Below, one piece after another: positions 9,998 through 21,400 of a stretch of DNA of 64,000 nt. Location of the stretch: positions 13,507,001-13,571,000 of the forward strand of contig NC_060026.1 of assembly GCF_021134715.1 (NCBI RefSeq), written 5' to 3'. A program made the translations under genes and the position numbers. Source of the stretch: Daphnia pulex. Lineage: Eukaryota > Arthropoda > Branchiopoda > Diplostraca > Daphniidae. Each line of letters starts with the position of its first letter. The first letter of the stretch is position 1. The notes under the pieces were generated by a model that was not told the DNA's origin, searched no databases, and was given only the letters and a program-made list of their open reading frames with translations.

Positions 9998-10864
9998 TTA
10001 CATCTTTTTCCATACTTGAAGATTTTGAAGGAGTAGATACACTGAGTTGTGATAATCTTGAGATACTGTGCGGCTGAGTCCCCATTTAGGTCGGACGGAT
10101 GTCCATTCGCTGTGGAAAGTATCACCATGAAAGATTCCAGTCTGATTGGCTGCCGGAAACAGTTGATGGCCTAAAATATCTTTCAGAATGACGTTGATGA
10201 ATCCAGCCGCTTTCTTGTATTGAACTTGAACGAACGCTTGAATCCACGCTCCACGAACAGCTGAGAGGGGCAGCATTAAAATCTTGGTGGTATGCGGATT
10301 TTTGGCGTCTAAATCAAAACGAAGATTAAGTCCCAGCTTTTTACTGAGGGAAAACGAAGCCAGGGAGTGGTTGTGAGAATCTAGACTGCCAGTTTTCAAC
10401 GAAAAGATGGTGAAGGTTTGTTTTTCCACCGTTAAAGAAGGATCGACGTAAAACCACCAACTGTAAATTATTTCTTCGTCACGGTGTGCAACAAGGGACT
10501 TTGATTTACTGGCCGACTTCAATTCTAACCGTTGCATGTGTCCGTGCTTGGGAACATCGTCCATTTTAAACAGTGTCAAGTTGATGGCTTTGCCCATGAA
10601 CGGATCATCAACGCAGGTGACGTGCGAAAGATTTGCGATGTTGTGTGGTTGTTGAATCACGCCTTTATGTTTCATTCCTCCTAGTACACGGTTGATTTCT
10701 TGCTCTAGGTTGACGGCATCGCAGTCGGTGATAACAAGTTTAGCTTGATTAGTAAAACCACTGGAATTGAAATTAACATCCCAGGCGTTGGTCGCGCTAA
10801 CAGTATTCCAACTGAAAATTGTAAAGAAATTATAGAAAAACAGATAAATTACAACGGACTTCAT
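9998..10864 (-). CDS. Secreted polysaccharide-lyase-like protein (jelly-roll fold), intronless
   Basis: One uninterrupted exon of 288 codons from the ATG at 10864, chosen because the signal peptide MKSVVIYLFFYNFFTIFSW follows at once; an in-frame ATG ten codons upstream (10894) also exists. The mature protein has HMQRLELKS, IIYSWWFYVDPSL, FTIFSLK, a GAWIQAFVQVQY strand and a C-terminal RPKWGLSR...VYLLLQNLQVWKK block. This order resembles heparin-lyase/glucuronan-lyase-type concanavalin-like lyases as I remember them; the exact family is uncertain. The lack of introns among intron-rich neighbours suggests retrocopying or horizontal transfer. It lies tail-to-tail with the GH16 gene, and both products are secreted and probably act on polysaccharides. 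Confidence 0.7.
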   Translation of the reverse strand: MKSVVIYLFFYNFFTIFSWNTVSATNAWDVNFNSSGFTNQAKLVITDCDAVNLEQEINRVLGGMKHKGVIQQPHNIANLSHVTCVDDPFMGKAINLTLFKMDDVPKHGHMQRLELKSASKSKSLVAHRDEEIIYSWWFYVDPSLTVEKQTFTIFSLKTGSLDSHNHSLASFSLSKKLGLNLRFDLDAKNPHTTKILMLPLSAVRGAWIQAFVQVQYKKAAGFINVILKDILGHQLFPAANQTGIFHGDTFHSEWTSVRPKWGLSRTVSQDYHNSVYLLLQNLQVWKKM

Positions 10865-10933
10865 TTTGCAATGATTGAAACGACTAGCATGCAATTAGAA
10901 AACGAAATGAAATGATGTCAGCAACATTACAAC

Positions 10934-10941
10934 TACTTATA
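10934..10941 (-). promoter_or_regulatory. TATA-like box of the lyase-like gene
   Basis: TATAAGTA on the minus strand, about 40 bp upstream of the first in-frame ATG (10894) and 70 bp upstream of the preferred one. Confidence 0.4.
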
Positions 10942-11270
10942 CCCACCAACAAAAGAAGGAAGCTTACTTTATCGCATAAACCGCAATCCCCGGCATTGAG
11001 CAAGAGCCACGAATGAAAGCAAAACTAAAACTTTGCATAACCACGATAACGAAATTAAGATTAATAGGAAAAATTTTGACAATACAACTTTGTTCAACAA
11101 AACGAGTAAAGTGTATTTTATCTATACTGTACACCACTCTGTAAATGAATCTAAGTGTGACTTACTAGACTTTACCGGCAGATCATAGAATATATTATCC
11201 AATATCTAGTTCACTTTATCTTTTTGTTGTAAAGTTCCGAACGGGTCTCGTTTCCAAGAAATCCACATAT

Positions 11271-12890
11271 TTAGTTTTTCTGGACAAACTCCTCACCCTT
11301 CTTGATGTTCTTCTTCAATTCGGGAATGGAGGCTGCAACAAGTTGCTTTTCGTAATCGGACAAGTTACCGAGTCCAAGGTTCTTTTCAATACCATTGGCC
11401 TGTAGAATGGAGTTTAAAGATAATTAAAAGACAATATTTTCTCACATATAAAAATGATAAAAGACTTACGCCCAAAAGGATGGGGGTGGAGAAATACTTG
11501 GATTCGGTCAAGTCAGAGCGCACGTACGCACACTCAACAACTCCCTGTTCGCCACGAAGAGCTCGGATCAACGAGACGGCGAAACGGGCACCAGCCATGG
11601 CCATAGACAATGTAGCAGATCCCGCACCAGCCTTGGCTTTCACGACTTCAGTTCCAGCTTCCTGTAGAAAAATAACGGTGAGCATTTTAATTGTTGAATT
11701 GGCATTTCTAAACTAGTTACCTGGATACGTTCGGTGAGAGCTTTGAGCTGGTCAGTGGGGAAGGAAACACCTGGCATGCATTGGGAAATCAGAGGAATAA
11801 TGGTGATACCGGCATGGCCACCAATGACTGGGCAGTTCACAGTGGTTGGGTCCAAACCCTTTACACAGAAAATTGTTACAAAACGTTTTAACACCAAAAG
11901 ACGGCAATCGCTATTACCTTAAGTTCAGCAATGAAGGTGTTGGCGCGAACGATATCGAGGGTGGTAATACCGAAAATTCTGTTGGCATCGTAGACTCCGG
12001 CCTTCATGAAAATTTCACTGGCAATGGGGACGGTGCTGTTGACCTGTTTTTAAACCCAACAAACAATGATAATTGTTGTACAAAGACTAAATATTTAAAT
12101 ACGTACGGGGTTAGCGATGATTCCAATCAAAGCTTTGGGGCAAACTTCAGCACAAGCAACGGCCAAGTCACGAACGATCGAAGCATTGATGTTGAAAAGA
12201 TCGTCACGGGTCATGCCGGGCTTGCGCGGAACACCAGCGGGAATGATGACTACTTCACAACCTTCTAGAGAGCTCTATTTCAACAAGAATGAAAATAAGT
12301 TATTTGAAAATAATTTTTGATAATTTTTGGTTTTTACCTTCAACTGATCAGGACCAACAAAGCCTGTAACTTTGGCTTTGGAGTTAATATGGCTCAAATC
12401 AGCAGCAACCCCAAGGGTATGAACAATATCATACAAATTCAATTGAGAAACCAATGGTGACTGCTTCAGCAACAGGGAGAGAGGTTGACCAATTCCACCG
12501 CTGGCTCCCATAACAGCAACCTTTGTGTGGCTCTAGATTCATAATGTTAAAATATTAGCTACTCGTTTCTGAACTTAAATCCCCGAAGTTGTAGAGGTCA
12601 CAGAAGTTTCCCAGACAAATGATATACCCATAATGACATAATGATTAACCCAAATTATAGAACATGTAGAAATCTCGATTTTCGTTATCACAAATTTGTG
12701 AAACACGGGATTAAACCGGTATCACATGGTTTGATGATATAGGTCGATTTTAGAAATACCGACATCCAAAAATGTATTGCATAAGAATTTAAGATTTTTA
12801 AACTGTAAAATATACTTTAGTGGAGGTTGAGAACTGCTTGGCTCCATTGAGGACCGACTTCAAAATTTGGGGTTTCGTTACTGCTGCCAT
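11271..12890 (-). CDS. MDH2: Malate dehydrogenase, mitochondrial
   Basis: Seven exons on the minus strand: 12890-12816, 12532-12338, 12274-12107, 12043-11918, 11858-11721, 11661-11470, 11399-11271. They join to 340 residues, the usual length. Exon 1 is a presequence ([20 protein letters not shown]). The NAD-binding glycine loop [16 protein letters not shown] follows, then the mobile-loop substrate arginines in [12 protein letters not shown] and the catalytic histidine region [12 protein letters not shown]. The enzyme interconverts malate and oxaloacetate with NAD in the matrix, in the TCA cycle and the malate-aspartate shuttle. Six introns, five of them short. Confidence 0.97.
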
Positions 12891-13184
12891 GGTGTAATTG
12901 GAAATGATTGTACGTGATTTCGTTTTCAGGTAACCACAAATAAAACCGTTCAAGGGTCCTAGAAAATGGAGTGAGAAGTTCCGTCCTCGTCGCTATTTGC
13001 AGCGCTGCCTCTTCGGCAATTCTGGCCAATTTTACAAAATCAATTTGCGAGAGCTTTAGATATAAAATTGGCAACGTTTGTTCAAGCGCCAAAACAACGG
13101 CTAGACTCAGTACAGACGATTTCTTCACACTGACTCGGTTTCCCATGGCTTTTGGTTGTTTAAAAATCGTATAATTTAAATAAA
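12891..13184. promoter_or_regulatory. Shared promoter region of MDH2 and TMEM209
   Basis: The two start codons face away from each other across 294 bp, so both promoters must lie in or near this stretch. No TATA box is evident. Confidence 0.5.
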
Positions 13185-15322
13185 ATGGATCAAAATGAAA
13201 GTTTAATCGTTAGGACAATATCTAAGAAAAGACAAATTCTTGAAGTTCAAAACCAAAAACCCTGGCTTGTCGGTAATCTAGTTGGAGCATTATTCCTAGC
13301 ATACTACCTGTGAGTATAATGTCGATACAAAATTTGAAATGATAAACTTCTATCCAAAACATTAAAATCTTACATGTTTTAAAGGCATTTAGAAGATGAG
13401 TGTTATGAAATGACATCCACCCTGCTGTGGTACTCAAGTTTGGTTGTTTGCCTTGTCTTTGTATTGAATTTTGCCATTGGAGTCTTCTTCTATGTGAAAA
13501 GGACTAAAATTGACCCTCCCGTAATTCTCAGTCCTCAACAAAAGAAATTACTGGGTGTAGGAAATGATGGTTAGTAATTTGTGTTAACTATTCCCTATTT
13601 TGCAATGAAACCTAACAAAATTTTGAACTATTACAGAAATAGGATTTGTCACATCAACACCCACTTGCTCACCTATTTTGAAACGACCACCTTCTATTCC
13701 TTATATTCCTGTTGGATCTTCACCATCAACACCAGCTGTGAAGTGTAATTATATCCTTCAATTTAATCAAGAAGATATTTTTATTAAAAATTCTCCTTTT
13801 CTGAAAATTTGTTTTAGATCAACAAGCTGCAAACCAGTCTACAGGAAATTCCTCCTTGCAATTTCAAAAGGGAAGTAATAGCTCAGTGTTGTACACTTCA
13901 CAAAATTGGGATCTGGAAGATGAACTTTATGAAGAAGATTCTTTTATGAAAATGTGCAAAAGTGTTGAAAGAGAGGAATTTCAAACAAGCAAAGGTAAAT
14001 TTTGTTGAAAACCATTTGCAACCAGTATTTACACTTATTTATTCAGGCCAAAGCCAAGATGTCACTGGTATGAGCACAACAGCCTCTTCCTGGCATTATT
14101 CCCCATCTGCGTCAGGAATAGCGGATTTCTCTCCTCTCTTGAAAAAGTATACGTACCAACTTTCTTTTACAGGTGATTGAATTCATTAAAACGCTTTTTA
14201 ACGCAAAATAACATTCATTCGTTTTTTGGTTATAGTACCAACCGCTGGAATAAGTGGGGTCGACGAAAGTACCAGTACTAAATCTCCTGCCAAAATAAAA
14301 GGTCGCGATGTATGGCAACAGTTAGGGATTTCTGATTCTCAACTACTAGAATATAATGAAAAATTTCGACTATGGCTTTCTTCGACTGTGCTTCAACCAT
14401 TAGTTGCTGAAATTAATCGAATTAATGAATCATTGACAGCGCATGGGTTAGCTGATGCTAGAATTGGTAATTCATTAAAATAATATGCATTTTCTTGTGT
14501 ATATTTGTTCACGTCTTATTTTATTAATTGCTTATTTATTAGGTGAATCGAGTTTGGAAAAATTGCGCAAAACCTGTCAACTAGCCCCTGTGGCAGCTAA
14601 TATACCTTCTCTTGTCGAAGTACTTCCTTACTTGGAGGTGACTTCTCACCAAGATTACCTTGTTCGCTGCCTAAATCGTAAGTGTATTACATTGGAAATT
14701 GAAGATGATGAACCGTAAATTTTAAAATGTTTGCTTTCGTCATGTTATAGAACTAGCAGCCGGAGGATGCATGGGTAATTTCCGGTGGGATGGAGGGGCT
14801 AAGCGGAAAGATTTAGACGATAGCTGCCCCACTGACAGTGCGGTAATCATGCATTGCCTCGCTACCTATCTAGACAGCCAACTGCCGGCTTTCACAGATC
14901 GCCCAGATAGACGCCCCTTTACCGGACAGGTATGCAAATATTGCTTTCCGCTCTATCATTTTAGTGGTAAATGTTCCTAATTTTCATCATTTTCTCGGTC
15001 GTGTTTTTACAGTATTTAGTGAAATGCCCAGAGAAGCCACAACCGACTTCGAATCCCCTAATTGTCGAAGTCCAACTTAACCCACCTCATTACAAACTGG
15101 TCATGGGGCCAGATGAATACGAACTTCCGAAGGTATGATTTATTTTCATTATTTTAACGATTGATGCAGCTTCATTAATTTCATTATGTTTACCAGGGTC
15201 GAAACAACATGCTGCATACAGTGATACTTTTCTTTTGGTTAGTTAAAACGAAGTTTGAAGGTCGCATTGGACGAATTACTCTAGGTGACGCCGGACTTAA
15301 TTTACTGTGGATATTCAATTAA
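13185..15322 (+). CDS. TMEM209: Transmembrane protein 209
   Basis: Ten exons: 13185-13309, 13385-13569, 13637-13744, 13818-13994, 14047-14172, 14236-14466, 14543-14677, 14751-14929, 15013-15132, 15197-15322; 503 residues. Two membrane segments lie near the N-terminus (NLVGALFLAYYL; LVVCLVFVLNFAIGVFF). A Ser/Thr-rich linker contains short proline motifs. The conserved C-terminal domain starts near DVWQQLGI and includes YLEVTSHQDYLVRCL, GGCMGNFRWDGG and KGRNNMLHTVILFFWLVKTK, ending LGDAGLNLLWIFN. TMEM209 is a nuclear-envelope protein reported to associate with Nup205. The identification rests on the C-terminal domain, and every intron phase agrees. Confidence 0.9.
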
Positions 15323-15413
15323 TGATGACGTCTGTTAGTTAATTTTAAATGTTCATAAGACATTGACAGACTTCAAAAAATCGACTCAAGTAAAACTGTT
15401 TTTCCCTTTTTGA

Positions 15414-15419
15414 AATAAA
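15414..15419 (+). terminator. Poly(A) signal of TMEM209
   Basis: AATAAA 92 bp after the stop codon. The following 400 bp up to NOB1 are AT-rich and hold no supported exon. Confidence 0.5.
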
Positions 15420-15817
15420 TTTCTCGCCCAAAAGTCTTTTTCGTCTTTTGAATGTTTGATTGAAGAAGTTATTCGTGTAAGACAAAAAAGGAAGTAAGCA
15501 TTGATAAAATGAAATTCAATCTTAATTTAATTGAGATTATGATTTTTTAATTTCCAAACTGGCCTATCTATAGAATCAAATAAACACACTCTTCGGCAAA
15601 ACCAAAATTATATAAAGACAAAGTGAATTTTTAAAAATTGCGCATGAAAAACAACTGAGAAACGAAATATTTGACTTCAAGCCACGAAGGTTGTGCTAAA
15701 CAGCTATTCATTCACCATAATAGCACACGTGCGAGTATACATACATGTCCTGCAAATTTATTTTGTTCGTGAAAAGTTTTGAACTTATACTATAGTGTTA
15801 ACTACATTGAATCCAAT

Positions 15818-17519
15818 ATGAACGATAAAAAGATTAGCAAGCTAGTTGCTGATTCAGCAGCTTTCATCAGAAATGCGCAAATGCAGGTAACTTTAAAGAT
15901 AGTTTCAAAATGTGTGTTCTTGTCTTGCATTTGCTAGATGACATTGTTGCTTGACTGTTCGTTTAATGTTTTACTACCCTAGGATATCGCTGAAGTTGTG
16001 TACACAGTAAGAGATGTAGTTGATGAAATCAGGGATGCAGCCACAAAACAGAGACTTAGAGTGTTACCTTATGAAATTAAAATGATGGAACCATCCCCTG
16101 ATGCTATTGTTCGAGGTAACTATTGTCACTATTGTTTAGAGTCATAAAAATGTCATTAACAATAACTGTGTTCAACAAATTTCAGTGACTGAGTTTTCCA
16201 AGAAGACTGGTGATTATGCGACTCTGTCAGCCACTGATATCAAAGTTATGGCTTTGACATATCAGCTTGAAGTGGAATCTAATGGCAAAGAGCATCTGAA
16301 AACTGAACCTACTATCAAGAAAACTATAGTTATTGGTCCTAGACCACCTGGCCCTGAAAAAGTTGAAACATTGGCTGGCTTTTACATGCCCAAAGGCGGT
16401 GTGAAGCCAGATGATGAGATTGAAAAAGTGACTGAGCAGTTGTCAGAAGTTGTATTAGTACAAGATGAATCCAAAAAAGAAGAGGTCCATTCAGAAAATG
16501 AAAACACAAATGAAGAGAAAAATGGTGATTCTGGTAAAGGTGAAGATGAAGATGAGGAAGGATATGACACTGAAGAAGAATGTGATGAAGAAGAAGAAGA
16601 GGAAGATGAGTCTGAAGAAGAAGATGATGATGATGATGGTGGTTGGATTACTCCTGGAAATATCCAGCAGGTCAAGCATAGCATGGCTGGAAACACTGAA
16701 ACTGTCCAACTTGATGTTGCATGCTTGACAACTGATTTTGCCATGCAGGTGGGATACATTAATGGACTTCAAATTAAATGAAGTTTTACTTATTCCCAAC
16801 TTTACCATTTAGAATGTCTTGATGCAAATGGGTCTTCATGTAGTCTCCCTTGAGGGTCGACTGATTCACGAAGCGCGAACTTACATATTGCGTTGCTATG
16901 CTTGTTTCCGAACGACCAGCAATGTAACCAAAGGTAAATTTATACAATAATGTTTCTGCCTTTGTTGATGCATTTTTATTTACCGTTGTTTATCTTTTTC
17001 AGTCTTCTGTCCGAAATGTGGAAATCAAACATTGAAAAAAGTAGCCGTTAGTTTGAACGAAGACGGCACACTGCAAATTCATATCTCTAGCAGAAAAAAG
17101 TTGACAGCTCGTGGGAAGAAGGTAAATACGGCTTTCGTCATTAAACTTTAATTAAAATCAAAATTAATCGTAGCCTTTTCTATTTTTTCAAAGTTTTCTT
17201 TACCAACACCAAAGGGAGGCAAATACGCTTGCAATCCAATTCTCGTAGAAGACCAAAGAGAAGCTCAGCAACGCGCTACTCGTCTAGGTCGTACTAAAAC
17301 GAATGCCCTAGATCCCGACTATGTTGCAGGTTATTAAACAAGTTTTAAATTGAAATCCTAACCGACTAACAAGATGTTTACTCGACTCGTGTAGGAAATT
17401 CACCTTTTGCTGTCAACGATGTCTATTCTCGCGCAGCGCAACTTGGACGAACAGGTCGTGCAACTAGCAACTTTAATCGCCGGAACCCTGCTGAATATCG
17501 TAAAAACAAAAAACGTTGA
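15818..17519 (+). CDS. NOB1: NOB1, 20S pre-rRNA endonuclease
   Basis: Seven exons: 15818-15886, 15983-16115, 16186-16748, 16813-16933, 17003-17121, 17194-17329, 17395-17519; 421 residues. The N-terminal PIN nuclease domain has LVADSAAFIRNAQMQ (first acidic metal ligand), TVRDVVDEIRD and FSKKTGDYATLSATDIKVMALTYQLE. A long acidic insert (about residues 165-215) follows, then the GGWITPGNI block. The zinc ribbon has paired cysteines CYACF and CPKCGN, and the C-terminus has the GGKYACNPILVEDQ and NFNRRNPAEYRKNKK region. NOB1 makes the final D-site cut that matures 18S rRNA in cytoplasmic pre-40S particles. Length and domain order are normal for the family. Confidence 0.95.
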
Positions 17520-18411
17520 TTGTATCCTTAGGTCTGTGTTACGAAAATATACTATGCCAAGCGGCTGTGTTTAAAAATTAAATTAATGCAAAAATATTGG
17601 TGGAGTTCATTACTTTGTATTTACGTAATACAGTGTAGGATGCCTTTTCAAGCGATTGGAATTTGTACGCCAGCCAATCAAACAATTTGTAAATTAGTCC
17701 ATTGGAACTTAAGGTGTGAGAGTCAGACAATTACAGGGAGGAGAACAAACAGGCATAATTCAACCCGTAACAGAACATTTGGGTTGAATGTGTCAGTGAC
17801 AGTATGCGTTGGTTGAAACCAGAAAGCAGTCTGGTGACAACGTACCAAGGGATTTTTTCCGAGTAGCCCCATACATCAAGCTAAAGTAAATCTTCACATC
17901 ATAGGTTCTTTCTGTTATGTTTGTGACATCTTCTGCTTTTCCCCAATCAATCGCCGATCCTCGGTGACAATGAGGGGTTAACACACACAAGTTGAACGGC
18001 TGCTGAAAGATATAAAATTCCCGTTCAGAAAGTTTAGATTGGATGGCTCGCTACGATAGACCTGCAAACAAACGGATTATCCAGAAGGTGGTAGTAGGGA
18101 AAGAAAGAGGGGAAAGGTAACTAAGGCAAGGGATAAGAATAGAGAGGTAAAACGGGAAGGGGTACGATTAAACGTGGCAGGTGTACAAGGGGATAAAAGA
18201 GTGAAGGAAATTAGGGAATAAGGTATTTTCCGTAAGTTCTAAATTTTTAATTAAAAAAGAACAAGGTGTTTTCTTCCACGTACAATTCGAGAACTCGTCT
18301 CCCAATTCAAGAGTAGTTGTAGTCATCTTGCAGCTGATTGGTTTCTTTCTAGCCCAATCTTCTCCGAACCAATCAGTGTTGTGACTGAAGATTGTTAAAT
18401 ATTCGTCATCT
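17520..18411. other. Tail-to-tail spacer of NOB1 and Acinus
   Basis: Holds the 3' UTRs of two convergent genes. A 66-codon minus-strand open frame (17990-17793) has no start context or splice partner that I can justify. No canonical poly(A) signal was found for either gene. Confidence 0.45.
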
Positions 18412-21400
18412 TTATCTCTTGCGTGGGGGCGTTTTACTGTTGTTCCGTCTCTTGTTCGGACTTGATGAGGTAGTGCTCGACGAGCTTCTAGATGAAGATC
18501 TGCTGCGTTTGCGAGAGCGTTGGCGATCTTTTTCGCGTTCCTTTTCACGATCTCGTTCCCGAGCACGCTGCCTTTCGCGCTCGTTTTCACGCTGTTTCTC
18601 TCTTTCACGTTGTCGCTGTTGCAGCTCTTCGTCCCTGCGTTGCTGAACTTCTCGTATACGAGTCTCTCTTTCAGCAAGCCTCTGGCGACGCATCTCTTCC
18701 TTCTCTGCAATTTGACTTGCAGTCAGGGGCAACCAATAAATGAATGGAGCGGCTTTGGTTTTTCGGAACAAATCGTCCAACAGTTTGGCGGGCGTTTCGT
18801 CTTTTGGTTTGAGTTCTCCGTCGTCTTCCCCAGCGGGGTGTGCTCCTTTGTGGGCTTGCTCTAATTTCTCGGATCCTTGTTCACCAGTTTTTCCCAAATC
18901 CCATTCGCGTACTTTTTCAGCCTTGTCTCGCTTCCCTTCAATGGACTGGATGGCTGCGGCGGCCGCTCGCATTGTTGGTTCAATTTTGGCTACAGGTGGG
19001 TTGGTTGTTTCTTTACCAGACATGCGGTTCTCTAATTCTTCTACAGTTGAGTAATCAACCAGGAGGGTTTTGGGATTAGATGTAGGCCAATGAATTCCGT
19101 GTAAGGCAGCCCGAGTTTCTTCAGCTTCTTCCTCAGTTTCGTACTGTAGACACAAGAAAAATATAAGTCATCTTTTATGAACTGTAAAAAAGGATTGAAG
19201 AAAATTACCTGGATCAAACAAGAGGACTTGACTCTATCAATCCAAAACTTTCCATCGATGAGGTGTCCAGTACGAGCAAGCAATTCTTTAAGCTGATTAA
19301 TAGTAAATGGTCGAACCAAATTTGAAACATTAAGAACGGATGATCGAGGTTGTTGGGCTGGACTAGTTGCTTCTAATAATGGGGCAGCAGCAGCTAGAAC
19401 AACTTCTGGTTTAGCAGGGGCGAAGGCTTCGGCCGCAATTTCAACTGCTACACGTCTCACAACCTCCATTTTTTCAACTTTTTCAGCAGCTGGTAAATGA
19501 TGGTCTTCACTTTCTTGGGCCTGATTAACGGTGGGTTTTGTTGAGGGTTGAAAGTTAGGACTGCCGAGGCGAACTTCTTCCGCTGAGAGTGGTTTAGCAT
19601 CCGGTACGAGAGACTATTTGAAGAATTGCAAGCAATTATTTTTGTGCTCACTTAACACATGAAATGTATTGATGTGTTACCTTAAGGGAATCTGTGGAAA
19701 TAACTAAGGCAGGCTTCTTGGTAGGCAGAAGCTGGCTAGTTCCCCATCTTCGTTTTCTTGGTGCTTCAGTTTCTCCTGATTCAGCCTCAACATTAGGCAA
19801 CTGTTTCCTTATTTTCCATTTTCTCACTGTGTCTCCTTTTATTACTTCAGACTGAGGTGCTACTTCAACCTTCTGTTTGGTGTCATGGGGTGATACACTC
19901 CTTCCATTCCTGTTTCTCTCAACTTCTGGGCTGCTTTGTCGTGGGCTAGGTGATCTGGAACTTGAAATATTAAAGAAAACACTAACTTTATTGCTTGTTG
20001 TTGTGACATTTAATAAAAACGCCTACCTTGATTTTTCACGCCCCTGGTCACGATTGTCAGCAACTTCTTCTGCTTCAGGTGCTTCTGTAAGTTTCAGGCT
20101 TTCATCAATTGTTTCAGTGGTGTCCATCTGAAGTTCATCTTCTTCATTGTCATCAGTGGGTTGTTCTTCAGGAACTGGGTCTACTTTGACAACTGGTTGC
20201 TCACACACATCTGATTTGATCAACGGTGGCGTTTCGTTTTCGACAGCCATTGCAGTCACAGCCTACAGAAATAAATATTAGGTTAAGTAAGTAAATTGAT
20301 TCAATGAAACAATGCCATATTACACACGTGGCAGATGCTAGTGAGATACCCTAGTGCCGAAGAAATATGACTAACAACAAAATGGTATCACGTGTAAAGA
20401 TAAGACTATTAATATCAAGTTACAGTTTAAAAACTCGGAACGGCCAACGACAACCGATTGTTAATACGCAACAGATCTTATGAGCTTAAAGGTTTGTGAC
20501 GACAGCGAGTTTTCATTCTGCTAATTCTCTACCCCTAATTGAAACAACGTTGCCAGGTACTCAGAGGGAGTGAAAAATGGGAATAAAAGAAAAAATTTAA
20601 ATTTTCCATAAAGAATTGGGTCAGAAACAAAATTTAAATGGTACATAAAAATTATCTGAAATTATGAACAACTCTAAATAAAAAATTTATAACATTTTTA
20701 GAAATATTACCTTAACCGGGGGTGAATCGACGCTATCTTCTTGCGAATCGGTAGGTTTAGTAACTTCTTCTTTAGACTCTTTCGTTTCGGGCTGATCCTT
20801 CAACTCAGGCTCTTTCGTTTCGGGCTGATCCTTCAATTCAGGCTCTTTCGTTTCGGGCTGATCCTTCAACTCAGGCTCTTTCGTTTCGGGCTGATCCTTC
20901 AACTCAGGCTCTTTCGTTTCGGGCTGATCCTTCAACTCAGGCTCGCATTTCATGATTGGTTTGTTTTCACACAGATCCGTTTTCTCTGGCTCGGATTGAT
21001 CGGTTGGTGTAGTTTCACACTGATCCATTTTCTCGGGTTCCGATTCCGTGATTGAAATATCTCTATTGGGGGTTTCAGAGGGGACATTTGTCTTTTCTAC
21101 AGTTACGAGATCTACAATCGGTTCTTCGATTTCAGCGGGCGGTACGATTTCCACAACAGATACAGAAGCGTCGACAGTATCGTTTTCATGTACCTCAATC
21201 GCTGAAGAGTTCGCAACCGGTTCCTCTAACTTTGCAGTCTCTACTTTTTCCTCTAAAATTACGAGATCCGCTTTTTGAGAAGCTTCATCTACCTTGCTAT
21301 CCGTGGTCATATCTAACGCTTCATCCTCCTTAACATCCTCTACCTTTTCTACGTTTTTTTCTTCGATTTTAACTTTTTCTACAACTAATTCTACTGGTGG

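Noticed and set aside
12817-13146. 109-codon minus-strand frame overlapping MDH2 exon 1 in another phase
   Set aside because: It runs through the MDH2 presequence exon out of frame and into the shared promoter, with no family resemblance.
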